From positions 1-18,064 of the forward strand of contig JAGKWO010000061.1 in assembly GCA_021151835.1 (NCBI GenBank): a stretch of 18,064 nt of DNA, written 5' to 3'. Both the position numbers and the translations under genes were made by a program. Shown here piece by piece: positions 8,083-14,984 of the stretch. Each line of letters opens with the position of its first letter. Within the stretch, counting starts at the first letter, position 1. Below the pieces are notes generated by a model. The model ran no database searches and was not told the origin of the DNA. It saw nothing but the letters and a program-made list of their open reading frames with translations. The DNA comes from Gammaproteobacteria bacterium (GTDB taxonomy: Bacteria > Pseudomonadota > Gammaproteobacteria > Pseudomonadales > Cellvibrionaceae).

Positions 8083-8111
8083 ATTGCTCTAACCCGGGAG
8101 CCCTTATCTGA
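8004..8111 (+). CDS. Possible small protein (35 aa) encoded in repeat copy 2
   Basis: ATG at 8004 opens a 35-codon basic peptide with segments KAVRLIQ, NLSLFRRTRRYQHEIY, then SNPGALI before the TGA. It agrees with the copy-1 peptide through HEIY and diverges afterwards where the DNA similarity ends. No strong ribosome binding site precedes it. An overlapping ATG at 8074 has AGAAGG 7 bases upstream and gives another short frame (MKFIALTREPL...), which is not conserved in copy 1. Confidence 0.25.
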   Translation: MPMKAVRLIQSNLSLFRRTRRYQHEIYCSNPGALI

Positions 8112-8215
8112 CCCAAGAGTGCAAAGCGCTGAGAAAGTGGAAGCAGGGGGGCATTAACTTGCCCCTATGCTCGCCGCTGGAATGGCCTGATCTGCTGCAT
8201 TTACCACATATCTGA
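8093..8215 (+). pseudogene. Possible coding remnant after repeat copy 2
   Basis: A frame open between TAA (8090-8092) and TGA (8213-8215) reads PGSPYLTQECKALRKWKQGG followed by INLPLCSPLEWPDLLHLPHI. The composition is protein-like with no start codon, so it may be the tail of a lost gene. I do not recognise it. Confidence 0.2.
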
Positions 8216-8249
8216 TGATCACTAGCCTGTTACGCATCTGCATGTAAAT

Positions 8250-9539
8250 TCAAACACGCGTAAATTGCACCTGGTTGCGTCCGCTATTTTTCGCTGTGTA
8301 AAGCGCTTTATCCGCGCGTTTAAATACGGTTTCGAAGGTTTCGGCGGAATTGACTGTGGTAGCGCCTATACTCACGGTCACATTCACTGGCTGCCCGTCT
8401 ATTTCAAAGGTATGTTGCGCAATGGATTCCCTGAGTTTCTCGGCGAGGGAGATAAGTCGATCCTCTGAAATTTGTGAACAAATCAGGATAAATTCTTCAC
8501 CGCCCCATCGGCCAAAAATATCGGTGTGGCGGATATTCTCGTTAATGATCCGCGCAATTTTGCTCAACACCAAGTCGCCCGCATCATGACCAAGGCTATC
8601 GTTAATTTTTTTAAAAAAATCTATATCAAATAACAATACGCCCATCTGGCTGCGGCTGAAATTGCTTTCGAATAACCGGTGGAGGAACTGCTGCACACCC
8701 GCCCGGTTCATAACACCGGTCAGCACATCCGTTGTAGACAAGGCTTCGAACTGCTGCTTCTCTGCTTCCAGCTTTTTATACTCGTTCACCAAATTACTAA
8801 TTCGCTGCGCATCCGCGGTGGCTTTTTTGTGGATAAGGTAAAACCGCCAGAACACTTCAATAACAATCAACGCCATCCAAAAAGTAATAATGCCAAAGTA
8901 AAGCGTCTCTTTCTTGATCCACTGGCCGATGGCTTCAATTTTATCAATGCGAATTTCATTGCTGCTATGAACATTAAAATCGACACCCAGCGCAATGGCG
9001 TTCGTCATGGTGGGCGCTGAGTGTTGCCTTTCAATATCAAATTCGGTAATCCACCACTCCGCAACACTCAGCTCGCTCAGGCGGACATGCACGGGCTGCT
9101 TCAAATCCGAGGTGCGAATGGAGGTAGTCATCACCTTGCTAGTGGTGTCGTAGCGCTCCACATCGCTATAGCGGGGGTCCAGGTCGCGTAGGAAAAATCG
9201 AATCCTGGGGGCGTTTCCTTGATAGTGGATGCTGATGTTGAAACCATCGTAATTGGACAAATCAATCCCTGTGGTTCGGTCCGGCCCCAGGTTCAGCGAC
9301 CAGCCGCAGGAGTACACGTCGCCCGGAATAAAATTGCAGCGGAAATGATTAATGCTTCGGTCCACCCATTCAGCGGATTCAGTCCCCTGACGGCTAGGGC
9401 CATAGATCCAGGACAAGCGCTGGTTATCCGGATAAAGCGGTAGCACCTTTGGGGGCAGGTAACTGTGGGCGGCTATAACAAAACCGGTAACCAGTACGGC
9501 CAGTAGTCGGAGGGCAGCGTAGGATTTTGGCTTAATCAT
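8250..9539 (-). CDS. Membrane diguanylate cyclase (GGDEF)
   Basis: A 429-residue protein that would make cyclic di-GMP from two GTP. An N-terminal membrane segment (about 10-25) and a second at about 213-235 enclose a periplasmic region of some 185 residues. That region is rich in beta-type sequence (YDGFNISIHYQGNAPRIRFFLRD) and looks like a ligand-binding jelly-roll module. A linker helix (KLEAEKQQFEALS) leads into the GGDEF domain, which starts TDVLTGVMNRAG and contains FDIDFFKKINDSLGHDAGD. The active site is GGEEF at 346-350. The inhibitory product-binding site RHTD (337-340) sits exactly five residues before it, so feedback inhibition is expected. VSIGATT and the C-terminal ADKALYTAKNSGRNQ are intact. 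The gene is convergent with the kinase operon and lies downstream of the beta-helix gene on the same strand, separated by about 210 bases. Confidence 0.93.
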   Translation of the reverse strand: MIKPKSYAALRLLAVLVTGFVIAAHSYLPPKVLPLYPDNQRLSWIYGPSRQGTESAEWVDRSINHFRCNFIPGDVYSCGWSLNLGPDRTTGIDLSNYDGFNISIHYQGNAPRIRFFLRDLDPRYSDVERYDTTSKVMTTSIRTSDLKQPVHVRLSELSVAEWWITEFDIERQHSAPTMTNAIALGVDFNVHSSNEIRIDKIEAIGQWIKKETLYFGIITFWMALIVIEVFWRFYLIHKKATADAQRISNLVNEYKKLEAEKQQFEALSTTDVLTGVMNRAGVQQFLHRLFESNFSRSQMGVLLFDIDFFKKINDSLGHDAGDLVLSKIARIINENIRHTDIFGRWGGEEFILICSQISEDRLISLAEKLRESIAQHTFEIDGQPVNVTVSIGATTVNSAETFETVFKRADKALYTAKNSGRNQVQFTRV

Positions 9540-9705
9540 TATAAAGCCCGTCTCGTGCAGAGGTTATTAGCGTTATTCGCAAAGTATAGTCGAATAAACG
9601 CACGAGCCATAAAAACATGGGTTTTTAGTGTAAATCGAATTGGTAACGAAAGTTGTACGGACGATATCGTGACGTAGCACAACAATACTCAGGATTGCTG
9701 ATCAC

Positions 9706-9731
9706 CAGAGGGATTAACCTTAATCCCTCTG
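9706..9731 (-). terminator. Perfect 12-bp inverted repeat after the beta-helix gene
   Basis: CAGAGGGATTAA and TTAATCCCTCTG are exact reverse complements separated by CC, about 20 bases beyond the stop of the minus-strand beta-helix gene. The position fits a terminator, but there is no T tract on the minus-strand side, so it may be only a 3' stabilising hairpin. Confidence 0.55.
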
Positions 9732-9753
9732 TGTTCCTGTTGTGGGGCAGGCG

Positions 9754-11592
9754 TTAAGGGCGTTTGCAGCCGCGCGTTGTGATGGAAGTGCTTGCAATAA
9801 AATCACCATGTCCAATCAGTGAACCCCATAACTCCAGGGTCATATCTCCACAAGTGATGCCGATCTGCCTGATCCTGAATGTCATCACCAGATCGGCAAT
9901 ACCATCCTTATTCACGTCCTGTGTGGCGAATTTCAGTGGCACAGCCCCGGCTGCACCCAGCCGAATCGAGTTGCGGTTGACATCCTGCACTGGGTTGAAT
10001 GGAATTGAATCAGGGCTCGACAGAATTGCCAGGCTGATATAGCCATTGGAGTTTGGCTGGATGCCGGTTTTATTGCCGAGTAATTTCAGTTGGATGTCGG
10101 GAAGGGGAGTTTCCGTTGTGGCATCGACCGAACCTATGTCACAACCGGTTCTGGGTTTACCATGCTGATCGATAAGAATCGGTACACCATTAAAATCCGT
10201 ACATACTTTGTCCTCGGTATCAATAGCGGGGCTATTTGGTAACAATGCATGGGTTGGGGTGGGGCCGCCATAATTTCCCAAAGGAGTAATAACTTCGGTA
10301 AGGGTGATCGCCTCGGGTACAACAACATCTGTCTTCGAAGGGGCGTAGCAGTTGGATTCTTCGGTGATCAGGTTATTTTCCACCAAAAATAATTTACGCG
10401 CGTCGTTAGGTCCGAAATCGTAACAGGATTGATCCAGCACCGAGTTTGAATGGCCTGCAATCAACGAACCTTTAATGTAGACCTGCGCCGATCCGTCGAC
10501 ATCCGAAGTCGCGGCGATTGCTGCGCCTAATTGCTGGGAGCTATTGAGGGCGACTGTTGAGCTGGCAATGTAAACAGTGCCCCCGAAATTAAACACACCT
10601 CCGCCAATGCCTTCATTTTCATTAACGCCGTCCGCACGATTGTAGCTAATGGTGGAATTGATCAGTGTTGACGTTGAGCCTGCGGCACTGTACATCCCGC
10701 CTCCACGGGTAGCCGTATTTGATGAAATGGTGGACTCCCGTACCTCAAGTATTCCACCGTTATAAATCCCACCGCCCTCAACGGCCATACCGCCATAGAT
10801 GAAGGTACGTTCGATTAAAAGTACCGCGTTGAGCGCGCCATTCCTAATGCCAGTGCTGCCATAGTTGTCGATAATAATCGAATCCGACAGCGTTAGGGTT
10901 GCGGTTGTGGATGAGCCCGGTATGCCATTGGCGATGATGCCACCAAAACCATTATTCTCGTAAAAACGACTGCGCCTAATAGTCATGGTGCCTTCGTTGA
11001 GGATCACGGCGCCGCCATAATTTTCCCTTTCGACACTGTTATAAAAAAATTCAACTTCATTGATATAGGTTTCAGAGCCTTGGGCGCTGTATATGGCCCC
11101 GCCCCCTGACAAGGAAGCAAAATTATCATTAACTCCATGTCCCGAGAGCGTACTCCATTCGATGCGGAGTGCCCCCTCGTTATAAACAGCAGCTCCGCGC
11201 TGCACACCAGTTGGGCCTGCCACAGTTCCGTCCAGGTTTCCATCGGCAAGTACAATGTCGCGCAGGGTAAGTGAACCACCTGGTTTGACATGGAAGAAAG
11301 CGCAGGAGCCTTGGGCTATCACCCGGGTAACGTCCCGGCCATAGCCCATGATAGTGATGTCGCCGGTCACGGGCGGCGCACATCGCGAACCCGGTGCTCC
11401 AGTGGGGAAATGGTCCCCCTCAAAAAAATAAATGGTATCCGCTTCACTGGTTTGGTTTGCCAGATTCACAGAAGAATATAAGCAATTGTAATCCTCAGCC
11501 CTGCATTCAAATTCTGCTGCGTGAATAGGAAGCGAATAAATCGCAAGCATTAAGAACGCGGAGCCGCTCAAACATGGCGCTATGTTTTTCAT
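9754..11592 (-). CDS. Secreted right-handed parallel beta-helix protein with choice-of-anchor Q region
   Basis: A 612-residue exported protein. A signal peptide ends near residue 25 (PIHA, then AEFEC). The body (about 55-430) is a series of beta-helix coils with recurring GGGIYN/GGGAIYS/GGGMYS and I..STISSN/STISYN turns, as in polymorphic outer-membrane-type adhesin or pectate-lyase-like helices. Residues 439-496 form a choice-of-anchor Q-like module (GPTPTHALLPNSPAID, then DQHGKPRTGCDIGSV). The last 116 residues (497-612) form a separate beta domain with a DVNKDGIADLVM calcium-loop-like segment and a cysteine pair. A GGAG about 8 bases before the ATG supports the start. No catalytic site could be identified, so an adhesive or matrix role is more likely than an enzymatic one. 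It lies 130 bases after the PEP-CTERM-type gene on the same strand. Confidence 0.85.
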   Translation of the reverse strand: MKNIAPCLSGSAFLMLAIYSLPIHAAEFECRAEDYNCLYSSVNLANQTSEADTIYFFEGDHFPTGAPGSRCAPPVTGDITIMGYGRDVTRVIAQGSCAFFHVKPGGSLTLRDIVLADGNLDGTVAGPTGVQRGAAVYNEGALRIEWSTLSGHGVNDNFASLSGGGAIYSAQGSETYINEVEFFYNSVERENYGGAVILNEGTMTIRRSRFYENNGFGGIIANGIPGSSTTATLTLSDSIIIDNYGSTGIRNGALNAVLLIERTFIYGGMAVEGGGIYNGGILEVRESTISSNTATRGGGMYSAAGSTSTLINSTISYNRADGVNENEGIGGGVFNFGGTVYIASSTVALNSSQQLGAAIAATSDVDGSAQVYIKGSLIAGHSNSVLDQSCYDFGPNDARKLFLVENNLITEESNCYAPSKTDVVVPEAITLTEVITPLGNYGGPTPTHALLPNSPAIDTEDKVCTDFNGVPILIDQHGKPRTGCDIGSVDATTETPLPDIQLKLLGNKTGIQPNSNGYISLAILSSPDSIPFNPVQDVNRNSIRLGAAGAVPLKFATQDVNKDGIADLVMTFRIRQIGITCGDMTLELWGSLIGHGDFIASTSITTRGCKRP

Positions 11593-11722
11593 TTCCTTTT
11601 CTCCAATGTAAAAGGGATTTTTTAAAAGCTAAGATTTGACCGGCTAGACATGATCAAAGACTTTAAACTATAAACATCCCTGCGGGGTAAGCGATAAAAA
11701 TTAAACATCCATATTGGGGATT

Positions 11723-12490
11723 TTAGGTTTTAGGCTTCAATAAATATTTTTTTCGAATAGCGATACTCAACATTCCTGCCAGCATCAACACCAAAACGCC
11801 AGGCTCGTTAAGTTTGGCATTTTCCTTGGTACGTCCGTTGGCATACGTAACTGTGAATCGTGCTTCACCTTCATAGATGCCCAAGTCGGAATAACCACTT
11901 TTTTGAATAACTCCTCCGCTGAAAAAAGGATGAGGGTCATCATTTTCCCAAATAAACTCTTGTCCCAGTTCGACTGATTTGAACATGTCTCCCTGTTCCT
12001 GCCGGACAATAAATTGGAGCGATGTTGAATTGTGGTCGTGCCAGAGAATGGTATTAATCATGTTAAAACCATCCACATTGGTTGAGGCGGTGAAAAAGGC
12101 ATTGTCTTCCATCTGGATTCCGCGATCACGATAATAAAGCCTTGACCACTGTGGGTCGGGTTGGTCCTGGGTGATATCAAAAACGCGGTCATCTGCAAAA
12201 ATGGTTAAACCATTCCAAACAGGAATCTCTGGTCCGTAATTTCTATAGGTAATTCGGTTGGGGTCGTAACCTGTCGGCGAAGGCGCAAGTTCACTGTCAT
12301 ACCAGAAAGTGCCGTGCACCGGGTCACCAATCTTTAAATTGCGCCAGAATTTCGTGTACGCATCATCGTATTTACTACGATCAAAAATCTCGGTGACAAA
12401 ACCTCGAAACTCACCCTCGATAATAACAGCGTTTGCTTGCCCTGCTATGAGAGCAGAAAACATTAATAGCGTTACGGTTTTTATATTCAT
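11723..12490 (-). CDS. Secreted protein with PEP-CTERM-type sorting tail
   Basis: A 255-residue protein with an N-terminal signal peptide (cleavage near QANA, residue 21). The mature domain is beta-rich (GEFRGFVTEIFD, IGDPVHGTFWYDSELAPS, ARFTVTYANG), of the type seen in many PEP-CTERM exoproteins. The C-terminus reads NEPGVLVLMLAGMLSIAIRKK: an EPG (229-231), a hydrophobic helix and a basic cluster. That is the tripartite exosortase recognition signal in slightly degenerate form, since the usual motif is PEP with a final RR or RK cluster. It would be cleaved and processed by EpsH/exosortase, which is not in this window. AAGGAG nine bases before the ATG supports the start. The function is unknown. 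Confidence 0.8.
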   Translation of the reverse strand: MNIKTVTLLMFSALIAGQANAVIIEGEFRGFVTEIFDRSKYDDAYTKFWRNLKIGDPVHGTFWYDSELAPSPTGYDPNRITYRNYGPEIPVWNGLTIFADDRVFDITQDQPDPQWSRLYYRDRGIQMEDNAFFTASTNVDGFNMINTILWHDHNSTSLQFIVRQEQGDMFKSVELGQEFIWENDDPHPFFSGGVIQKSGYSDLGIYEGEARFTVTYANGRTKENAKLNEPGVLVLMLAGMLSIAIRKKYLLKPKT

Positions 12491-12933
12491 AACGTTTGTC
12501 TCCTTGCCTGGATTAACGAATGTGGCGTTGAAATATGGAATTGGCGGGACGAATGAAATGGACGAAAAAGTATAGGTGCAATAAGTTGTAGGAAAACCTT
12601 TCTTGCATCACATATCCTCTCCCGTACTAGAGAAAATTTCGTCTAAATTAACAAATTTTTATATTGTTATATTTATTCAATAGTTTGTTCAATCAAGTCC
12701 ATGCCAAGGCTGCACTCATCAAACATAAATATAAACTTAATAATAATTTGCTAGAACGCTTCCAAATTATCAGGTGAGTCAGACATTTCTGGTAAAATTT
12801 ACAGCCTTGTCGCTGAGGTCTTCGCGTTGGCGCATAGGTTTTCTTTCTGTGCGCGTGGTTTACGATAAATGAATTAGCGCCCTGTGCGTTTTAATCCATA
12901 CAAAATCCATCCATTAATTTAAAAGACTAAAAT
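12491..12933 (+). other. Divergent intergenic region, AT-rich
   Basis: This 443-base interval lies between divergently transcribed genes and should hold both promoters. No strong sigma-70 boxes stand out by eye. The only clear structure is a hairpin at 12830-12854. Confidence 0.6.
12830..12854 (+). other. Hairpin upstream of the coiled-coil membrane protein gene
   Basis: GCGCATAG and CTGTGCGC can pair with one G-T wobble across a nine-base loop. It lies about 80 bases upstream of the ATG at 12934. Whether it is an mRNA leader structure or an operator is not known. Confidence 0.3.
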
Positions 12934-13599
12934 ATGAAATGTTTTTTTTGGGGTGTCTGTGCATTGGTAATGTTGGTGGGCATTCGAGCCTTATTAAGTG
13001 ATCTTGACGAAAAGAAAGCCATCGTTGAGTGCGAACCTAACTTGCCCGCCATAACTGGGGGTAGTGACCAGGAGTTGCGCGCGGAAAATCTCAAGTTGCG
13101 CGAGCAAATCGCCCAGCTGAATAAACAATTGCTGCAATTTAAACAGGCGGCAGACGTTAAAAATCCATCCCAACAGGCAGAGGCAAACGCTAACGCACCG
13201 GAAGATGCTATAGACTCCGAAAACATTCAGGCAAAAATACCGGAATTTAATCATCTACTTTTCAGTGGTGATTCAATCGCAGCGCTGAATAACAGTTTTG
13301 CCAATGAGCCTATGGATGGCGCCTGGGCGGACATCCATCAACTTGAACTTGAAAGTTTTTTCAAAAAGTCCTTACCTGATGTATATCCGCAATATATCGA
13401 ATGTCGTAGTAAACGCTGCAAATTGACTATTGCGGTTGCAGACCAGAAAAAATTTGGAGAAATTTCCCAGGAATTGACCCGGAGTGTATTGGATAATAAA
13501 GACGGTATCCCAAAAAAAATTGTAATAGCGCCATCAGAAAATGACGGTACGTTGAATTTTTATCTTGCCAGAGATGACGACGTCAGCTTTTTGCAATGA
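12934..13599 (+). CDS. Membrane-anchored coiled-coil protein of unknown function
   Basis: The 221-residue protein has an N-terminal membrane segment (about 5-21). A heptad-rich coil follows (about 46-72: ELRAENLKLREQIAQLNKQL), then a low-complexity QAEANANAPED linker. The globular C-terminal domain has two nearby cysteines in ECRSKRCKLTI (C157, C162), perhaps a disulfide in the periplasm. This C-terminal arrangement recurs in hypothetical proteins of gammaproteobacteria, but I can give it no name or function. The ribosome binding site is weak, with only an A-rich stretch before the ATG. It is followed 148 bases later by the gene for a two-repeat secreted protein on the same strand. Confidence 0.7.
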   Translation: MKCFFWGVCALVMLVGIRALLSDLDEKKAIVECEPNLPAITGGSDQELRAENLKLREQIAQLNKQLLQFKQAADVKNPSQQAEANANAPEDAIDSENIQAKIPEFNHLLFSGDSIAALNNSFANEPMDGAWADIHQLELESFFKKSLPDVYPQYIECRSKRCKLTIAVADQKKFGEISQELTRSVLDNKDGIPKKIVIAPSENDGTLNFYLARDDDVSFLQ

Positions 13600-13658
13600 T
13601 AGGCATTTCAGGAACAGATAATTCAGGAAAAGATAAATAATTAAGGAGTCGTACCCTG

Positions 13659-13679
13659 ATAAAGCATGGCTGGCTTTAT
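13659..13679 (+). other. Short hairpin between the coiled-coil and two-repeat protein genes
   Basis: ATAAAGC and GCTTTAT pair across a seven-base loop, about 60 bases after the preceding stop. It lacks a T tract, so termination is uncertain. Confidence 0.3.
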
Positions 13680-13747
13680 TGCCCTGCATAATTGCAGAAA
13701 GGGAGGATGGATAAAAGCCGCACCATTAATTCAATAAGGAGTATGTA

Positions 13748-14332
13748 ATGAAGTTTCGGTTACTTTTATCCTGCGTTGCTGGTTTGCTAGGTTCGGCGGC
13801 TGTTTCTGCACAAGCAGGCGTCCAACTGGCTCAAGTCACTAATAACGTGGTGACTTCTGGCGCATGCACCCTGGGCGGTGTGAACGGTGGCAATGGCTGG
13901 GCGTCTTTCAGAATAACGTGCGGCGCTGACGCGGCTATCGTTACTCACTCTACAGTTAACGGCTCCTGCTCAACATCTGTTTCTGCGGGTTATTCCATCA
14001 GCGGTGGTTGTACCAGTGTTTCACAAAATAGCTACACGTTGTATAGAACAACGGTAGAACCCCCAAAACAACAAGTGTTAACCTGGCTCACTGATGTTAC
14101 CGGTGGCATGACCGCAAATGGTCCCGGCTGCACGGTTCAGTCAGCAGGTGGTATGTCGGGTGGCGGTAATACCTACGTAGGCTATCGTGTTGTCTGCGGC
14201 AGCACTGTACTCCCCGTTACATTAACCTATAACTACTTGTATGGTTCATGCAGTGTAAGCAGTGCACCTACTGGTTATGTGTACTCGGGTGGTTGTAATT
14301 CTTACTCTGTTTATCGCATTGACTATCAATAA
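13748..14332 (+). CDS. Small secreted protein with two four-cysteine repeats
   Basis: The 194-residue protein has a strong signal peptide (cleavage near AQAG, residue 23) and then two homologous repeats. Repeat 1 has cysteines 40, 58, 74 and 88; repeat 2 has 128, 150, 168 and 183. Shared features include an FRITCG or YRVVCG strand, GSCS, AGYSISGGC or TGYVYSGGC, and a closing YTLYR or YSVYR. The mature protein is unusually rich in Gly, Ser, Thr and Tyr and almost free of acidic and helical segments, suggesting a beta-structured extracellular protein held by two disulfides per repeat. AAGGAG 7 bases before ATG supports the start. I do not recognise the family. The gene is followed by three hairpins. 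Confidence 0.75.
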   Translation: MKFRLLLSCVAGLLGSAAVSAQAGVQLAQVTNNVVTSGACTLGGVNGGNGWASFRITCGADAAIVTHSTVNGSCSTSVSAGYSISGGCTSVSQNSYTLYRTTVEPPKQQVLTWLTDVTGGMTANGPGCTVQSAGGMSGGGNTYVGYRVVCGSTVLPVTLTYNYLYGSCSVSSAPTGYVYSGGCNSYSVYRIDYQ

Positions 14333-14341
14333 AAAGCAAAC

Positions 14342-14362
14342 CAGGGCAATTCGTTTGCCCTG
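14342..14362 (+). terminator. Hairpin 1 after the two-repeat gene
   Basis: CAGGGCAA and TTGCCCTG pair perfectly across the loop TTCGT, 10 bases after the stop. It lacks a T tract after the stem. Confidence 0.5.
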
Positions 14363-14372
14363 CCAGTAATCC

Positions 14373-14402
14373 TGAATAAGGTGGCAATTGCCACCTTATT
14401 CA
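14373..14402 (+). terminator. 30-bp perfect palindrome after the two-repeat gene
   Basis: A perfect palindrome of 30 bases with centre GGCAATTGCC and outer arms TGAATAAG/CTTATTCA, followed by TTTTC. It can act as a factor-independent terminator in either direction. The absence of an unpaired loop also allows a cruciform or dimeric operator. Confidence 0.6.
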
Positions 14403-14418
14403 TTTTCACCTTTCGGCT

Positions 14419-14439
14419 CAATGGCAATCCTTGCCATTG
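14419..14439 (+). other. Hairpin 3 after the two-repeat gene
   Basis: CAATGGCAA and TTGCCATTG pair perfectly across the loop TCC. Together with the two hairpins before it, this makes three consecutive hairpins sharing a GGCAA/TTGCC core. Confidence 0.45.
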
Positions 14440-14984
14440 CAATACATCCTTGGCAAAGTATTAATTGTAAAACCTGAAAGCAATTAATGTAGATGTCAGC
14501 CGCTTTTCGGGGTTTTTCGATAAAATTAACAGATAATCGAGCCATTGCGCACCAACTAGCTGTTACTCAAAAAAAGAAATTTTATGCGACAAAACCACTC
14601 TCAGGTGCCCAACTTTCGTAGCATGTTGGCCTTTCTCTACCCGTGCAGCTGATTATAAGTATAATGTCGCGTTATTGCTGCCTGACACGTTTAGCATTTC
14701 GGTCTGGCGTCGTTATAGTAGGCTTGGCTATCTATATATTCTCGAATAGCGCTGATCTCTAAGAATGGCGGCGAGCAGGGTTGAAATGGTTCTTTATTCT
14801 GCATTCTGCGCGATACATTCAATGATCGCGATCGCGATCGCGATCGCTATCGAAATAATTCCATTATCAAATAAACAATTTGCAGGGAAACGTGAGTGCA
14901 AAGAAGTTAAAAAATGTATTTCTAAAACTCGGATACCGCGATAAAAAGTAAATTTTTTTAAAATTAATTGCAAAGGAAAACGAT
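14440..14984 (+). other. Long gene-free leader of the AraC gene
   Basis: No supported gene lies in this stretch. The longest forward frames are very short, for example a 22-codon frame from 14584. It contains the GATCGC tandem repeat and an A/T-rich run immediately before the regulator, with AAAGGA about 9 bases before the ATG at 14985. Its size is unusual for a single short regulator and may include regulatory sites or decayed sequence. Confidence 0.5.
14824..14852 (+). repeat. Tandem GATCGC repeat (four copies)
   Basis: Four perfect copies of GATCGC (14824-14847), ending in a degenerate unit, give three overlapping GCGATCGC octamers and four GATC sites. It lies about 135 bases upstream of the AraC-family gene. 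GATC clusters can be Dam-methylation dependent or prone to slippage. Confidence 0.8.

Larger units (their letters stand above)
7889..8249 (+). other. Gene-poor interval containing repeat copy 2 and a coding relic
   Basis: The interval between the convergent kinase and diguanylate cyclase genes holds the second copy of the dispersed repeat and, just after it, an open frame that looks protein-like but has no start. No terminator with a clear T tract was found. Confidence 0.6.

Noticed and set aside
11004..11383. Overlapping minus-strand frames within the beta-helix gene
   Set aside because: Frame-shifted shadows of the beta-helix coding sequence with no start signals or domain content.
12491..12933. 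Cyclic di-GMP riboswitch in the long leader near the matrix genes
   Set aside because: I looked for the conserved aptamer core and did not find it. The only structure is a simple hairpin.
13666..13740. 23-codon frame between the coiled-coil and two-repeat genes
   Set aside because: The nearest AAGGAG is about 16 bases away from its ATG, and the peptide has no conserved feature.
14824..14852. CRISPR array or iteron origin in the GATCGC repeat
   Set aside because: Units are six bases with no spacers, and no replication gene or DnaA-box pattern lies nearby.
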